Assembly (NCBI GenBank): GCA_008704415.1
Contig: VXIS01000019.1
Coordinates: forward strand, 62,001 to 126,000
DNA length: 64,000 bases
DNA from: Sphaerosporella brunnea
Taxonomy: Eukaryota; Ascomycota; Pezizomycetes; Pezizales; Pyronemataceae
Reading direction: 5' to 3'
Position numbers and translations under genes: made by a program. The notes beneath the pieces were generated by a model. That model had not been told where the DNA came from. It saw nothing but the letters and a program-made list of their open reading frames with translations, and did no database searches. Below are positions 33,344-45,824 of the stretch, piece by piece. The stretch's first letter is position 1; each line of letters begins with the position of its first letter.

Positions 33344-34877
33344 TCAGGCTTCACCCTGCACTCGGTACCCCTTCTTAGCTAGAAAAGCTCGCACAAGTTC
33401 TTCCAACCTCTCGACCTCCACAGTTCCGTCTTCCCCCACCTCCGGAATTTCATCTGCAACATCGTCATAGGTCATAACGACGGAACTCCCAGACCGATGC
33501 GTGCCGCTTTCTGTAAACTCGTCCTCCTGTGAGGCTCCTTTCTTCTTCCGTTCAGTGCTATCGGCCACAGAGGAAGCCAAAAACCGTTTTCTGGATTCAA
33601 TCTGCGCCTGAAAACGTTCCTCGGCCTCCCTCAATCTCTCCAGCGCCTCATCGCGTTTCCTTCTAAGAGAAGCCGTGTATGGTGAGTCGGGACCCCAAGA
33701 AGCCGGCGAAACCGACATCATTGACGTATGATCGTCATCACTGCTCTCTCCAGTGTCGAGATCTCGTTCGGCAACCGCTAGTTCCCTGATCCGCGGTGAA
33801 GGACTTCTCCGAGCAGGGCTGCTGCGCTGTTTGAAATATTCATTAGGCTTTAGACTGAGATACCGTGTCTGCAGTGGCGGTGGTGAGGGAGGTGAGGGCA
33901 TCATTAAGCTCTCGTCGATTTTCACCGAGTCATTATCGTCGTGGCGATTGCTTGTACTATCCGCAGATTCCTCTAGGATCCAGTCTGTAGCTATCATTGG
34001 TGGAGGTTGCCTCGGTGTGGCAGTAGGCAGGCGATTGAATGAGATCCCTTTGGATGTGCTGCTGCGCCTGTGGTACCCTGCATCGTCGCCTTCTCCTAGG
34101 GGGCGCCGGTTTCGGTGGGTCGGCGTGCGAAGCGCTACAGCTGAGGCATCTGATTCTAAATCTAATTTGTTATTCACCGAGATTGCGTTCGTGAACCGGG
34201 ACATGCGTCTGGGTTCCGTAAACCCTCCTGTAGACCTTCGTGCGCTCGAGGTATTGGATTGCTCGTCATCCGTGGTAGCCGCCGGTATTTCTGGCAATGG
34301 CGGCGACGGCAACATGTGCTCCTTGCGACTACCCACACTGCCCTCCACAAGCTCTTCGCCAATCTTCTCAGCAACCTCGACAAAAGCGCGCAACACCGCC
34401 CGGACTGCCTTGATTTCCTTCTCACAAAACCCGGCCAAATCCAATCTCGCCAGTTTTCTCAGCATCTTCTTGCTGAGCCCTAGATCCTGATCATGCACGA
34501 TGCTTCCAACCAGCAACTTCAAGTTCTTGAGCTTAGTTCCAAAGTCGGCATTCGGATTTTTCCGCTCCACGAACGGTATGCGTTTCCTCCTACGGAAGCG
34601 GGATGACGGCGTGAGGGTAGGCGGCAAGGCCTCGTAGAGGACTATCAACAGGTAGGGTGTAGCGTCGAGGACATTGTGAAGCGTGGGAAGAGAGACAGAG
34701 GTGAGGAACGTGTTGAGGTGGTGAAGCAGGACCAAATCTAGCTTTCCGTTAACCACTGTAAAGAAGAGAGATGAGTAGATAGATGGGAGGGGGAATGCCT
34801 TCAACAGGCTGCTCAACGAACGACGCAGCCGTGTAGTCGCCCTCGGTATGCTCGGGGGTGCTAAAGCGCGACATCAT
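33344..34877 (-). CDS. DUF5745-like uncharacterised protein, about 496 aa
   Basis: Main exon 34755-33344. The N-terminal helical part (GKLDLVLLHHLNTFLTSVSLPTLHNVL, YLLIVLYEALPP) resembles the DUF5745 domain of fungal proteins; a disordered Ser/Pro/Arg-rich middle and a coiled-coil (ASLRRKRDEALERLREAEER) follow, ending in VERLEELVRAFLAKKGYRV. There is no ATG in the open frame before 34755, so a 5' exon is required. The only phase-compatible solution I found starts at 34877 and uses a GC donor at 34798 with the acceptor at 34756 (43-nt intron). That start is tentative; the body of the gene is firm. Confidence 0.7.
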
Positions 34878-36307
34878 TGTCACGATGTAACATGAGCGTT
34901 CACGGTGCTAGATTCTAGTCAACGCGCCTCGGCAAGTTCCGAGAGGTGTCGCGAGTGCTAAATGATGAACTCGCTGTTTCCCCCAACCTTTTGAGCGCAC
35001 AGAACCAAACCCAGCAGAGCCGCGCGGCGCAGACCGCCCGCTAGCCAATAGCTTGGCCAAGTTTAACGTTTCCATGCCCGCCCCACTTCCGAGCCCGTCA
35101 GCCAACAGCACCCTCCCCTTCGCCGCGGAGCACACCACCCTCGCAGTGGAAGGTTTTCTAGCGCCGCAACTTAAAGCACGCTGACGTACTATTTTCTCTA
35201 GCACCGCAAGTGATGGAAGCGCGGAGAACATGCGGGGTGGCTGGAGGCAGTCCCCCACACACACAGATCAACGCTCGCAATCTCAACACTGTAAACACGA
35301 GTGATAGATTGTGAATCGCACCAAAGGAACGCACGCAGAGCAGAGATCACGTCCAAATAACACCCGTCAAGTATGGAAACAGCATCAAGACGCTCCAACA
35401 GCAGCGGCATGCAAACATCGCAAAACAAAAAAAAAAAAAAACCACCAGAAAAAACAGCAGGGGAGGTAAAAACAGTCGAGCAGAACTCGACGATTCGCCC
35501 AGATAATAAACCTACAGAAATCAAAGAAAAAGAGGAAAATAAAACCAGCACCCGTGGCCGCACTCGACCATACTGGACCGACGGAACCACAGGCTATAGA
35601 CAACCCAACGGACACATAACTGAGACCACAAAAGGTGATAGAGGAGGAGAGGTAAAAGGAGATTACAAGATAGAGACAAGAAAAACGAAAACGCAAACCG
35701 TGCCGCCCGCCGCAAATGTAAAACAATACAAGCAAGAACCATAGATAAAAGCAATAGCCCTGAAGCCAAACTCCTAGCAGAAGCACCCATTCCATGACCA
35801 TCCACTCCTCCTGTATAGGTGCGTAAGCTGCTCGTCCAATCCATGCCACCATATCCTCCTAGCCTATCCATCTGTCCGCCCATCGAGTAGTTCTGCAAAC
35901 CGCAAACCATCATTCGCATCTCAGACCTGCCGTAGCAAGTCGAGCAAGTTTCATATAAAACATCTGCAAAAGCACAAACACAAATAGACACCATATCCTG
36001 TCCACAATCTTCCCAAAAGAAACACAGAAGAGCCGGCCGAAAATGGTCCACCTCTGGACCATTTGAGATAGAAAACGAAAGAAAAAAACCTGGAACCAAC
36101 TTTTGTGAGCGCGCGCTGCCATGACCCAAACCATCCACCATATGCGCCTGACATAAAAGCAAAGCAAAAGAAAAAAGAAAGGAAGAAACGGGGAAATTCG
36201 ATTCAATAATCTCATGGGATTTGACATATAGTGTCAGTGATCCATGAAAATTTGGATAAATAACGGAAAGATCGCATCGTCCCGAAAAAAAAAAAACTGT
36301 CGACATC
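34878..36307. other. Intergenic, A-rich, no gene recognised
   Basis: About 1.4 kb. Near 35426-35441 there is an A run of 16. A long minus-strand frame crossing 35521-36984 is the antisense of the minisatellite gene plus A/C-rich DNA and is not taken as a gene. Part of this stretch must be the 3' UTR of the C6 zinc-cluster gene. Confidence 0.5.
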
Positions 36308-38579
36308 TCAGACCACCACCACCTTCTTCTTCTTGGGCCTAGGCTTGATGATGCCATTGGCCAGGCCGGCCTTCCTCGCAGCTGCGGCTGCAATGCGCCC
36401 TCGCCTGGTGCCTGCTTCATCTTCCGAAATACATTGTTCTGGGGAAAGACCAGCATCCTTGCATCGTTGGCAAGGTCGTTGGCGGTCGCATCCCTTCTTC
36501 GATTTCCTACAGCGTTGACACCTTGACCTGGGCTCTTCGACTGGTAGCGAGTCGAAAATCGCAAGCAAATGAGGATGGGCTTGCGGGAACGGGATGTCTG
36601 AGCCGTTCGTGATCGCCTGTGAACAAGGTTTATTTCCACCGGATGATGCGATGGACGGCTTGCGGCTAGCAGGAGGGGATGCTGGGGAAATGGGATAGTT
36701 GGGTTCAGCCGTGGTGGGCATGGGATAGTTGGGTTCAGCCGTGGTGGGCGTGGGATAGTTGGGTTCAGCCGTGGTGGGCGTGGGATAGTTGGGTTCAGCC
36801 GTGGTGGGCATGGGATAGTTGGGTTCAGCCGTGGTGGGCGTGGGATAGTTGGGTTCAGCCGTGGTGGGCGTGGGATAGTTGGGTTCAGCCGTGGGGGGCA
36901 TGGAATAGTTGGGTTCAGCCGTGGTGGGCATGGGCTGGGACTGCATAGGAGCAGGTTGGCGCTTGATAATAATCTTTGCGACACCTTTGGAGAGTTGTTG
37001 CGTCGGCTTCTGGTGGATAGCCAGAGCGGAAGCCAATTTCCTCTCTCGGCGCATTTTCAGCGGTACATCATCGAGGTCGTCGTCGTCGTCCTCAGCCTCG
37101 TTCTCATCTTCTTTGGCGACGTAGGTTTCGTCGCGCAGGTCGTCACATGCATCGACGTCCTCATAATCTGAGCTTACCCGAGGTGGGCGTCCATGGGAAA
37201 CATGCGAAATATGCGACGGTGGCCCGGGGAATGGGTGATTGGGAGGCTGGTTCTCATCGTCGCTCGGTTCGGTTGTGCCAAAACTAGGGAGAATCTCATC
37301 CAGGGTCTTAAACTTCTGGGTCTTGGGATAGAGAATCGGACTGTCAGGAAGGCCCAAAGGGGGCAGTGGATCCGGAAGCTCCGTGGTATCGCTACGGCCG
37401 TCATCGCCATATTCTCCGCAGTCAGAAGAAAATCCATCTCGGTAATCGTCCATAGTAGAGGCTGTGTTAGAGCCAGTGTTTGGGTTTCCAAGGCGCATCA
37501 ACTGAATGGCGACATCTTCGTCTGAAATAGAGGACAACACAGTCGGCGCCGGCGTCGGCACGACGACACCAGAATGGCTGTAATGAGTCTGCATGCCGTT
37601 GGTGCGGCAGCCTATGTAATCTCCTGCATTGGATGGAGGGGTAGGGTGGGAGAAGCTAAAATTGCGGTGCGAATAGGGCGTAGCAAGTTGAGGAGGAACT
37701 TGGCGCGTGGGACTAAGGGACGACACGGAACCGTTTTGTCTCGGTAACGCAGGTGGAGGAAAAAGTGGCAGTTCCTAGAGATGTCAATGGAAGAGATCGA
37801 GCAAACAGTAGATATAAACGCACATCTGATGAGAACTTTGGCCGTTTTCTTCTTGATCCTTCCACAATGTTTTCGACACTGATATCTGCGCTGGCCACAG
37901 AGGCAGCCTTCGTCCGTGGTTCTTCGTCGTCATCGGGGATGAACGACTGGTGCGTCAGTTGATACCACATGGCATCTCGATACGCTTCCGCTTCGGCATC
38001 GGGATCTTGATAAATCGAAGAACGTTTCAGCGACCTTCCGCGACCATGGCCCATGTGCATTGCGGTAATGCTGGTGCTGCGCCTACCACAACTCTGGGGC
38101 GAAGCACTGCGGCTGGTAGGGTATCCGGATGACCTAGATGCGCCGTTCGGCATTCCATGCGACTGCCTCAGATTGTAAGAGTGACGATAGGCGTAGCTGT
38201 TCTGCAAACTCTCTTCAATGCGCACGTCCACAGTCATCCCATCAATGAAATTTTCATAGCTTGGGATGAAGGACAGGCCATCGGCGTCTTCTAATGAGAT
38301 CCCAAGATCGTATTGTCGAGACAAGCCAAACAAATGCTTGACAGTATCCATGATGGAGTCAGTGGTATCGTGGGGACGGATGTAGAATGGCTTTGGTTCG
38401 CAATGCGAGTCCCGTAATCGAAAGCTGACAGCTTTGCAGTCGCCGTTTGGCGACTGCGATTTTGGCGTCATCGCAGAGCCATTGGAATGAGGGGTGATAT
38501 TTGCAGCGGAGGGGTAGAAGGATTTGCCCCGTGTCGGTGCGGGGGTATTGTTTGTAGTCAAAATCGAATTCAGATCCAT
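36308..38579 (-). CDS. Zn2Cys6 zinc-cluster protein with C-terminal finger
   Basis: Two minus-strand exons, 38579-37824 and 37774-36308, give 740 aa. The binuclear zinc cluster sits near the C-terminus (about residues 671-700): C-x2-C-x6-C-x5-C-x2-C-x9-C, beginning CQRCRKSKKGCDRQRPC. It is followed by an Ala-rich helix and a basic tail (PRPKKKK). The N-terminal domain contains AVSFRLRDSHCEPKPFYIRP and a SIMDTVKHLFGLS helix and looks structured. The middle is Pro/Ser/Asp-rich. About residues 533-612 are eight tandem copies of a 10-residue unit (PTTAEPNYP plus one variable residue) encoded by a minisatellite. Presumably a nuclear DNA-binding regulator; its target is unknown. Confidence 0.85.
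36691..36930. repeat. In-frame 30-bp minisatellite, 8 copies
   Basis: Unit tgggatagttgggttcagcc followed by gtggtgggcg (or gca), repeated eight times inside the zinc-cluster gene. Copies begin at 36691, 36721, 36751, 36781, 36811, 36841, 36871 and 36901 and differ at only a few positions. Each unit carries three GGG runs on the plus (non-coding) strand. Confidence 0.97.
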
Positions 38580-41500
38580 GGCTATATACGTCGGCCCGTG
38601 TGTGTATCCGCGCCGCTGAATGGGGTGGTTGATAGAACGTAGCAGAACACTGTGAGGGAAGTCTTTGGTTGAAAAGACTGTCTAAAATGCCTCACTAAGA
38701 TTCGAGAACTTTTGGAGCTTTGTTCGAAGCAAGATATGTAACTGGAAGATCGATAATCTGGAACCACGGAAACACTTGTTAGCCAGCCGATCTTGCGGGA
38801 CGCCGGTGGCTTCGGCCAATTCAGACCAAATTACAGCGAAAGCCAACAATCTGGCTATTTGCGACATAGGGGGACCATCACCGCTGTGACTGAGAAAGAC
38901 CTGTGAGACAGATATTTCCCGGTATTGGAGCAGATGGCGGCCATGCGATGGCGGCAGGGCAGATGGGCATGTGCATTGTACGAACTCGCGGCTGCGCCGA
39001 GCAGAGAAAAGGAGGCCAACAAACCTTGAGTAGATGCGCACAGATGAGATAGCGACGAATCGACCGGTGACAGTATGTAGTATTTCGTCGAAGGGGCAAC
39101 AGGCTGGCAGTGATGGCTGTGCGGGCTCGCGCGATCGCAGGCGACAAAGTGGGAGCGTAGTGTGGGGGGTAGCTCTATTTAGGTGAATTTCAAATCTCAA
39201 GGCGAGGATGGAACAATCACTAACAGATGCGCCACGATGAGGAAGGAAGACGAAGAGAGGGCTGTACGAGCAGTTGGATGGTGGGGATGATGGTAGGTCT
39301 CCGCGGCGCACTGAACGGTAGCTGCCGACAAGCGACGAGCGACAAGACAGATGGACGGAGGGGCAGTAGCAGAAGAAAAGTAAGAGAGGAAATACCTGCA
39401 GGTTTGGATGGGCTGGTGAGTTGGGTGGAGTGATAGGAAGGGGGGGAGAAGAGAGGAGGGTTGGCGGAGAGCTTGTTCGAGGGGGTTTGGGTGGTGGTGG
39501 TGGTGGTGGTGGAGTTGTTGTTGTCTGTCGGTTGGTTGAGTGGAGAATGGGACCGGGGGGGTGGGGGCGGGTGTCGAAGGACAAGCAGCAGCAGCGAGGC
39601 AACGCAGCAGCAGAGCTCCCAAAAAGTATCTATGCAGAATTTGAAAGTTTGAAAAGCAAGCAAGTAGCAAGTACCGCTTACTTGGACGTAATTGCGGAGT
39701 ACCAATGCCAATTGTATGTCCTTACGAGACAAGTACTTACTTAGCATGTGCTTGGTTACCTGCAGAAGAGCGCAGACAGCGACCAGATGATTATTTACAG
39801 CGAGCAAACCGCGCCTCCCTCTTTATCTCTTTCGTTTCCGTCCAGCAGCAAGTGAAGCTCCTACTATGTAAGTACCTACTACCTGTTCTCGCACACAACA
39901 CATGCCTGAGTCACTTGTGATGGTGACATGTCCAGATAATCGTCAATCATCCGGCGCACGGCCTCCAAATCCCCCCAGTTGCCAATTCCGAGGCCACCCA
40001 AACAACTAAAAAAACCAACTCTCACTCTCGCCATTCCCGTCTTCCCGTCTTCCCCCAAAAATCATCCCACCCGCTCTTGCACACAAATGTCACAGAACAT
40101 CGCAACTACCACCCCTCCCGCCCACCCCACCCCCCCGGATTCGGGCTCTCATCACATCCCGCCGGCGGCGGTTCTGAAAAAAGCTGGTACATGCGCCCAG
40201 GTATGCCAATGACTGCACTTCATCCAGCGCCCGCATGCGAATAGCTAGTGGCTATTGGCTGGCAGCAGCAGCAACCACCACCACACCCTCAAAGCAAGCA
40301 AGCAGGACAACGAATGGCCGCTGGCTAGGCGTTCCTCTTGCTAGCACCCGTTGGGATCCAGGGTAACTGCGAGTGGAACGTCTGACTGACTGCGAGGACC
40401 GGTACAATCTCAGTCCAGTCTCAGTCTCAGGTAAATATTTAGGCCAGCCGGCGAAGTGGAGAACCAATCTCTCGCTGTCGCTGTCGCTGTCGCGTTCGTA
40501 CGGGTGCAACTCTGGGTGCGTTTGTTATCCCCATTTCCCACGGATCAAAGCCGACAAGGAATGCGGTCGAACCGAATCGATGGAGTGACGAGTCCGATCG
40601 TCCCCCGCAGCCATACCCGTAATCTGCCATTGACCATGTTATCTGTCAAGTCACTTGTCCAACCGCCAAAGCGAACAGTGACTTTACCTTTAAGCTCACG
40701 AATCTTTGCACCGAACCGAGCTTCCACCTGTCAAAGTCTAAAAGAGGGTCAGTTCGGCTGTCCGAGGCGCGGAATTCTTCCCGAAGGATTGTCCACCCTA
40801 GTTCTGTCCTCCCCCCACCGGCCACCCCCGCCCTTCGTCCTCCTCCCCGTCCTCCACGACGTTTCTTTACCGGACGCTTAATTTTACGGTACCTAGGTTC
40901 TCAAAGAGCGGCCACTCCTCGCTGCTACGCATCCAACGGCGTATTCTCCCGCAACCAAAGTACTTACTACCAGTCGTGCGAGGCCCACGCCTTCGGCATC
41001 ACCACGGGGACCGACCCCACATCACTATCACCCGCCACCAGCGAGAATATCGAACATCGAGGATCTGGTGACGGAAAATCAATGACACAGATACTGGATC
41101 TGGGTCTGCGCTCTCCAAATGTCGCCATTCACACCGCGACACCGATGAATGCCGAAGCCGAACCTATCTTTGCCGTGTAGGCTCGGGAATGCCACGATAA
41201 CTCCCGAGCTATCCCGCACTACTTGAAGGCGACAAGATTAGAGACATTCGAGAAATCAGCCAACCGAACTCTTGCTCCTGGCCATGGCCCCATACTCATG
41301 TACCTTTTGGTACAAGTGGAGCATCTACACGATGGGGAGATAGAATTCTTGAATTGTTGCGCAGTGACGTGCAATCCATGAAAAAATGACTGGTTCATTG
41401 AGAAATGTGCCATATGTTAGAGAAACAGGAACTATTTTCGTTTGGAAGTAATGTGCGACGTCCTTCCATAGATTTAGACATCCTGGTGCAAGAGGTGATG

Positions 41501-43917
41501 GTTTCTAGGTTGACATGATCGTTCTTTCAAAAAGAGTTCGCTGAGATGAGTTTTTGTGGTGTCAAAATATTAGTACGGGTTGCAACCATCAACAAACAAT
41601 ATAAGAAACCTTGGCCTGCGGCGGATGCAGCATGCATCACCGTGCAGGAATGGTACTGTGCTTTTACGGGTAGATGCACCGGGATCGGCTTTGGAGATAC
41701 GGACCACAATCGTTATCGGGGGATGAAAACTGGCCATGGTCGTGTTCACAGTGGCCATTGCCGTGATCCCATGTTTCCTTGAAATGTGGCTTTAAGCTTC
41801 CAGGGCATACTCTATGGCGAAGTGACCTCTCCACAATCCAAGGACTGTGGCAAATAATATCGCACTATTCTATTGACGTGCATCTTATAAGGCCTGTTGG
41901 CCGGTGACCAATCAACTGCCGGAATGAGACAGATTAACGGTAGTGCTTCTATTTTCATTGGCGCTAAACCCCACCAGCCAGCTTGGCAGCGCACGGACCA
42001 CACCTTAAATCAACCTCGAGTGCCAAATCGTGCCACGCTCACCAGACATGCGAATCGCTCTCAAGCAACGAAAACACCCGTGTCGCTTGTGGACATATCT
42101 CGTTCTTGCAGCTAATGGTATGGCAGCCCCGTCCCACCCGAACTCCTCCTTTGGCGACGGGAAACTTACTTCAATGACTGGCCTTGAAGGTTCTTGGAAG
42201 TGGGCCTGACCTCGAACGGCAGGACTTTTATTTACAACCAGTGAGGCCCGGGCCTTTCCATTTCAATGCCGCCGCTATTTGCAAGCATCAGCTACCGAAA
42301 TTACGCCCATCACCGGATGTAAGGAGTCCATCCCTTGATTGCGCCCGATTGTCAAACATCTCTTCATCTCGGGTGCGCGCGTTTCTGAGGGGCCACGATT
42401 AGATTATCCCTGAAGAGCATTTGCTGCTTGTCTGGTGGGATAGTATTCTGATTGACATCAGCAGAGTATACTAGCCACAAGATCCCGTTGCAATTGTCAC
42501 CATTGCTAGGCGCAGCGTCTTCTTTCGACTTCACCAAATTGCATCGCCTTTGCTCCACGTTTTTACGCCTCATGAGAATCGCCCCTTGATTATATTACTT
42601 TTCCGCTTCCCGGCCTTAACTGCAGCCCACCGCGTCGGCAGGCTACAGCCTGAGGCACCTACCCGATGCAGCCCGAAGGCCTCACAGCCCTTCGCCTGGG
42701 ATGCAGTCGGAATTAAGAACGCCTTAACGGGGAAAGGCAACGAGAGCTGCACGATGACAGGTTGTTCAATGGTCAACGGTTTAGAACATACAACAGGTAT
42801 TAATATCGCACCCCAAAAGCCTCAGTGCGGCAGGAAAAAGAATACATATAGTCGCAAGTTCACCCGAGTAGCTCCAGCTATTTACTGCCATAATGTGGTT
42901 GATCCGCCATAGCATCAAGAGATTCAAAACTTTGACGGACATGGCTATGGTGACACGTTGCCTGGAGTACAGAATGAGTTTAGACGGAGATTATCCTGCT
43001 GTTCTTGAACACGGATGCGCGCCAGTGCCCCGAAAAAGGAGGTGACTCGCGTGCGCTGGTCGGTGTAACACCGCTGCCTGGACAAACCAATTGATGGCGG
43101 CATCTGCATGCACGTTGATACCGTCTGTTTGTTTTGTGATTTTGAAGCGCGTGCGGCGTGCATTGATATTCCATCCGCTCAGTTTGCATAAACGCCCCGC
43201 CTGCGAAAGCGCACCGGATGCTCGCCCGTTTTATGGAAAATGCAAAGTAAAATGGCTCCAGAATGCAAGTTTTAATTCCGAGTGCAAAACAAGTGACGTT
43301 TATCATCACGTGAATGCGCGTACACCACAACAAAAATGGCGGCACGACAGAAATTTGTTGTTTCGCAGTCTAAACTCTCGAATCTTTCTCTATTGCTATT
43401 TTTGTGCTTAGGAGATAGTTTTTCTGCCTGGTGACAACTTGCAATTCCACCTGGGGCCGTCCGTTGCAGTGATGGGTGGTGTTGGGAAGACGCGACAAAC
43501 AGAAGGACCCTGGTCTGTTTCCACGGGTCGCACCCTACCCATTGTTGTCATGACAACGGCTAAAATAACACAGAACCAATGCGTGATCCGTAAACAAAAC
43601 CAGTCCGCACACTCCTCTTGGACATCTCTCTCTCCCTTCACGACATTCGATTCCTCTTTCGCCTGTTTGAAGCTCCAAAAGGCATTAAGATCTGTCTGTC
43701 GATTGCCACCTTCTCCTGGAACCCTACTCGCGCTATCTGACCCGCCCCTCTTTCGAGTTTGCATTCCCTCCCCACAACAAAAACAACGCCATCCAACACG
43801 ACAGTCCCTTCACCACACAACTGCTGCTACAACTACCAGCCCCACAGACCGACCGCCGCTCAATTGGAACACAACAGCTAGCAACTTGTTACCGATAACG
43901 ATCAACTCGAATTCATC
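38580..43917. other. 5.3-kb region without a recognisable gene
   Basis: The left part (38580-39250) is likely 5' UTR and promoter of the zinc-cluster gene; the right part (about 43440-43917) is likely 5' UTR of the cyclin. Between them only unconvincing frames occur. One frame reading MSQNIATTTPP from 40090 ends at a donor-like gtatgc near 40201. Another stays open from about 40850 to a TAG near 41180 (it contains YASNGVFSRNQSTYYQSCEA). I could not connect them or match either to a family. No tRNA or transposon ends were seen. Confidence 0.4.
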
Positions 43918-45824
43918 ATGGATGTCAAGGTACGTGATAAAGTGTCATCACTGTTCCCATAACTTTCATCCGCCATGTAAAATATACCCCTACCAGCAGT
44001 CTTCCCACATTATTCATGCGGAAGGCCATACTTGCCTTTCTTTCTTGGTGCATGCATGGTATTAACACTTCGCAGCCTGTTCGCCCTACACGCTCTACGC
44101 GGCCCCGCCAGGATGAAAACGTGGCCGCCCTGCAACAGAAGTCCAAGAGCAGTGTTATTTCCAAGGGAGAAAAGGCTGTAGGTGGCGGTCTCAAGGCTGC
44201 CGCCCGACGATCAGTCTTTGCGGATGTGAGCAACAAGGTAGCAATGAGCAAGACCACTGATAGCAAGGAGAACGCAAAGGGTGCTATTGTTGTTCCGGAA
44301 CAAGATTGCAAAGCAAAGGCCATTTCCAAGCCAGCTCAACGGGCATCTGGCCTCAAGAATGCAGCAGCCAACATCCATGAAGTGGTTCCCTCACGCCAGG
44401 CTGGACCTCGGAGGAACACACGCAAGACGGCAGTATACGAAGACAAGAAGCCCAACGTTAGGAGGCGTAGTCCAAAGAGGCCTAGCCCCAAGGTGTCGCG
44501 GGATGCTATCACCAAGAGAGGAGATCAATTGCCTTCTGTTCGTCATAACGGTTTTGCCGTTCAAGCCCCGATTGGGCCTATCGCCCGTGTCAAGAAAGTG
44601 AAGGAAGACGAACCGGTCTACTCCGACCAGCAACCCCATCTATTCGACAGACCGTATGTTGAAGACGAGGACGACAACGTTGCCGAAGCTGAGTACGATG
44701 ACGACGCTACTGAAGCCGAGGAAGCGGTGGTCGCAATCGACGAGAAGGCGCGCTTCAATGCGGATGTAGAGGCCGTGACGGACTACGAGGTCGATACCGA
44801 AGCCGGATCGGAGGATTACACCACCACTCGACCCCGCCCCGGAGACGAAACCACTGGTGTTACTACCCAAATTCTGGCCCCGAAATGGACGAGCAAGGCC
44901 CGCGAAGAGATTGCGAAACTCAACAAGCAATTCGTTGGCTTTTATGACGAGGATGAAAAGGCCGATATCTCTATGGTGGCGGAATATGGCGACGAGATCT
45001 TCGACTACATGCGTGAGCTCGAAAAGAAGCTGACTCCTAACGCTCATTACATGGATTTCCAGTCTGAAATCCAGTGGTCGATGCGTGCCATTCTTATGGA
45101 TTGGCTTGTTCAGGTTCATGCTCGTTTCAACCTTCTGCCGGAGACAATTTTCCTCTGCCAGAACTACATCGATCGTTTCCTGTCGTCCAAGGTTGTGTCG
45201 CTCACCAAGCTCCAGCTTGTGGGTGCTACCGCTTTGTTCGTTGCCGCCAAGTACGAAGAAATCAACTGCCCTTCGGTTGATGAAATTGTGTACATGGTCG
45301 ACAATGGATACACTGCCGAGGAGATCCTCAAGGCCGAGAGATTTATGCTCTCCATGCTCAATTTCGAACTCGGCTGGCCTGGCCCTATGAGCTTCTTGAG
45401 GAGAGTTAGCAAAGCGGATGATTATGATTTGGAGACGCGTACCCTTGCAAAGTACTTTTTGGAGATCACCATTATGGACGAGAGATTCGTTGCTAGCCCA
45501 CCCAGCTTCCTGGCTGCAGGCGCACATTGCCTTGCGCGGCACATGCTCAAGAAGGGTGGATGGGTACGTTCCTCTGACGGTGGCTTGTGAAATAGTGCGA
45601 TTGCTAATCTCAGCTATATGCAGACACCTGCCCATACCTTTTATTCTGGTTACACCGCTGCTCAATTGGAGCCCTTGGTTCTGACATTGGTTGAGTGCTG
45701 TGAAAACCCGAAGATCCACCACAATGCCATTTATAAGAAGTACGCCGACCGACGATTCAAGCGTGCCAGTATTTTCGTGGCGAACTGGATGGCTTCCGAA
45801 GGTCCTCGCAGCTATGATGCATAA
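43918..45824 (+). CDS. G2/mitotic B-type cyclin
   Basis: Regulatory partner of Cdk1 (NimE/Cdc13 class). Exons 43918-43929 (only 12 nt, MDVK), 44076-45563 and 45624-45824 give 566 aa. The N-terminal half is basic and disordered, with a destruction-box-like RSVFADVSN at about residue 50 (Phe where Leu is usual). An acidic stretch (EDEDDNVAEAEYDDD) follows. The first cyclin fold holds the signature MRAILMDWLVQVHARF and NYIDRFLSSK..., KYEEI; the second cyclin fold runs to the C-terminus (TLAKYFLEITIMDERF, then HNAIYKKYADRRF). The last intron carries a branch-like ttgctaat. Start choice: the 12-nt first exon has a good gtacgt donor and supplies the only ATG. Confidence 0.93.

Noticed and set aside
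35373..35744. 123-codon plus-strand Lys/Thr-rich frame
   Set aside because: Composition follows A-rich DNA and is probably 3' UTR antisense; no motif.
35521..36984. 487-codon open frame on the minus strand
   Set aside because: It reads the minisatellite in a second frame and continues into A/C-rich 3' DNA; the repeat has no stops in that frame, so the length is an artefact. The zinc-cluster frame contains the finger.
43439..44065. 208-codon frame before the cyclin
   Set aside because: Overlaps the cyclin first exon and intron in another frame; its composition fits a 5' leader.
44640..45722. 360-codon minus-strand frame
   Set aside because: Exact antisense of the cyclin coding exon, without family features or introns.
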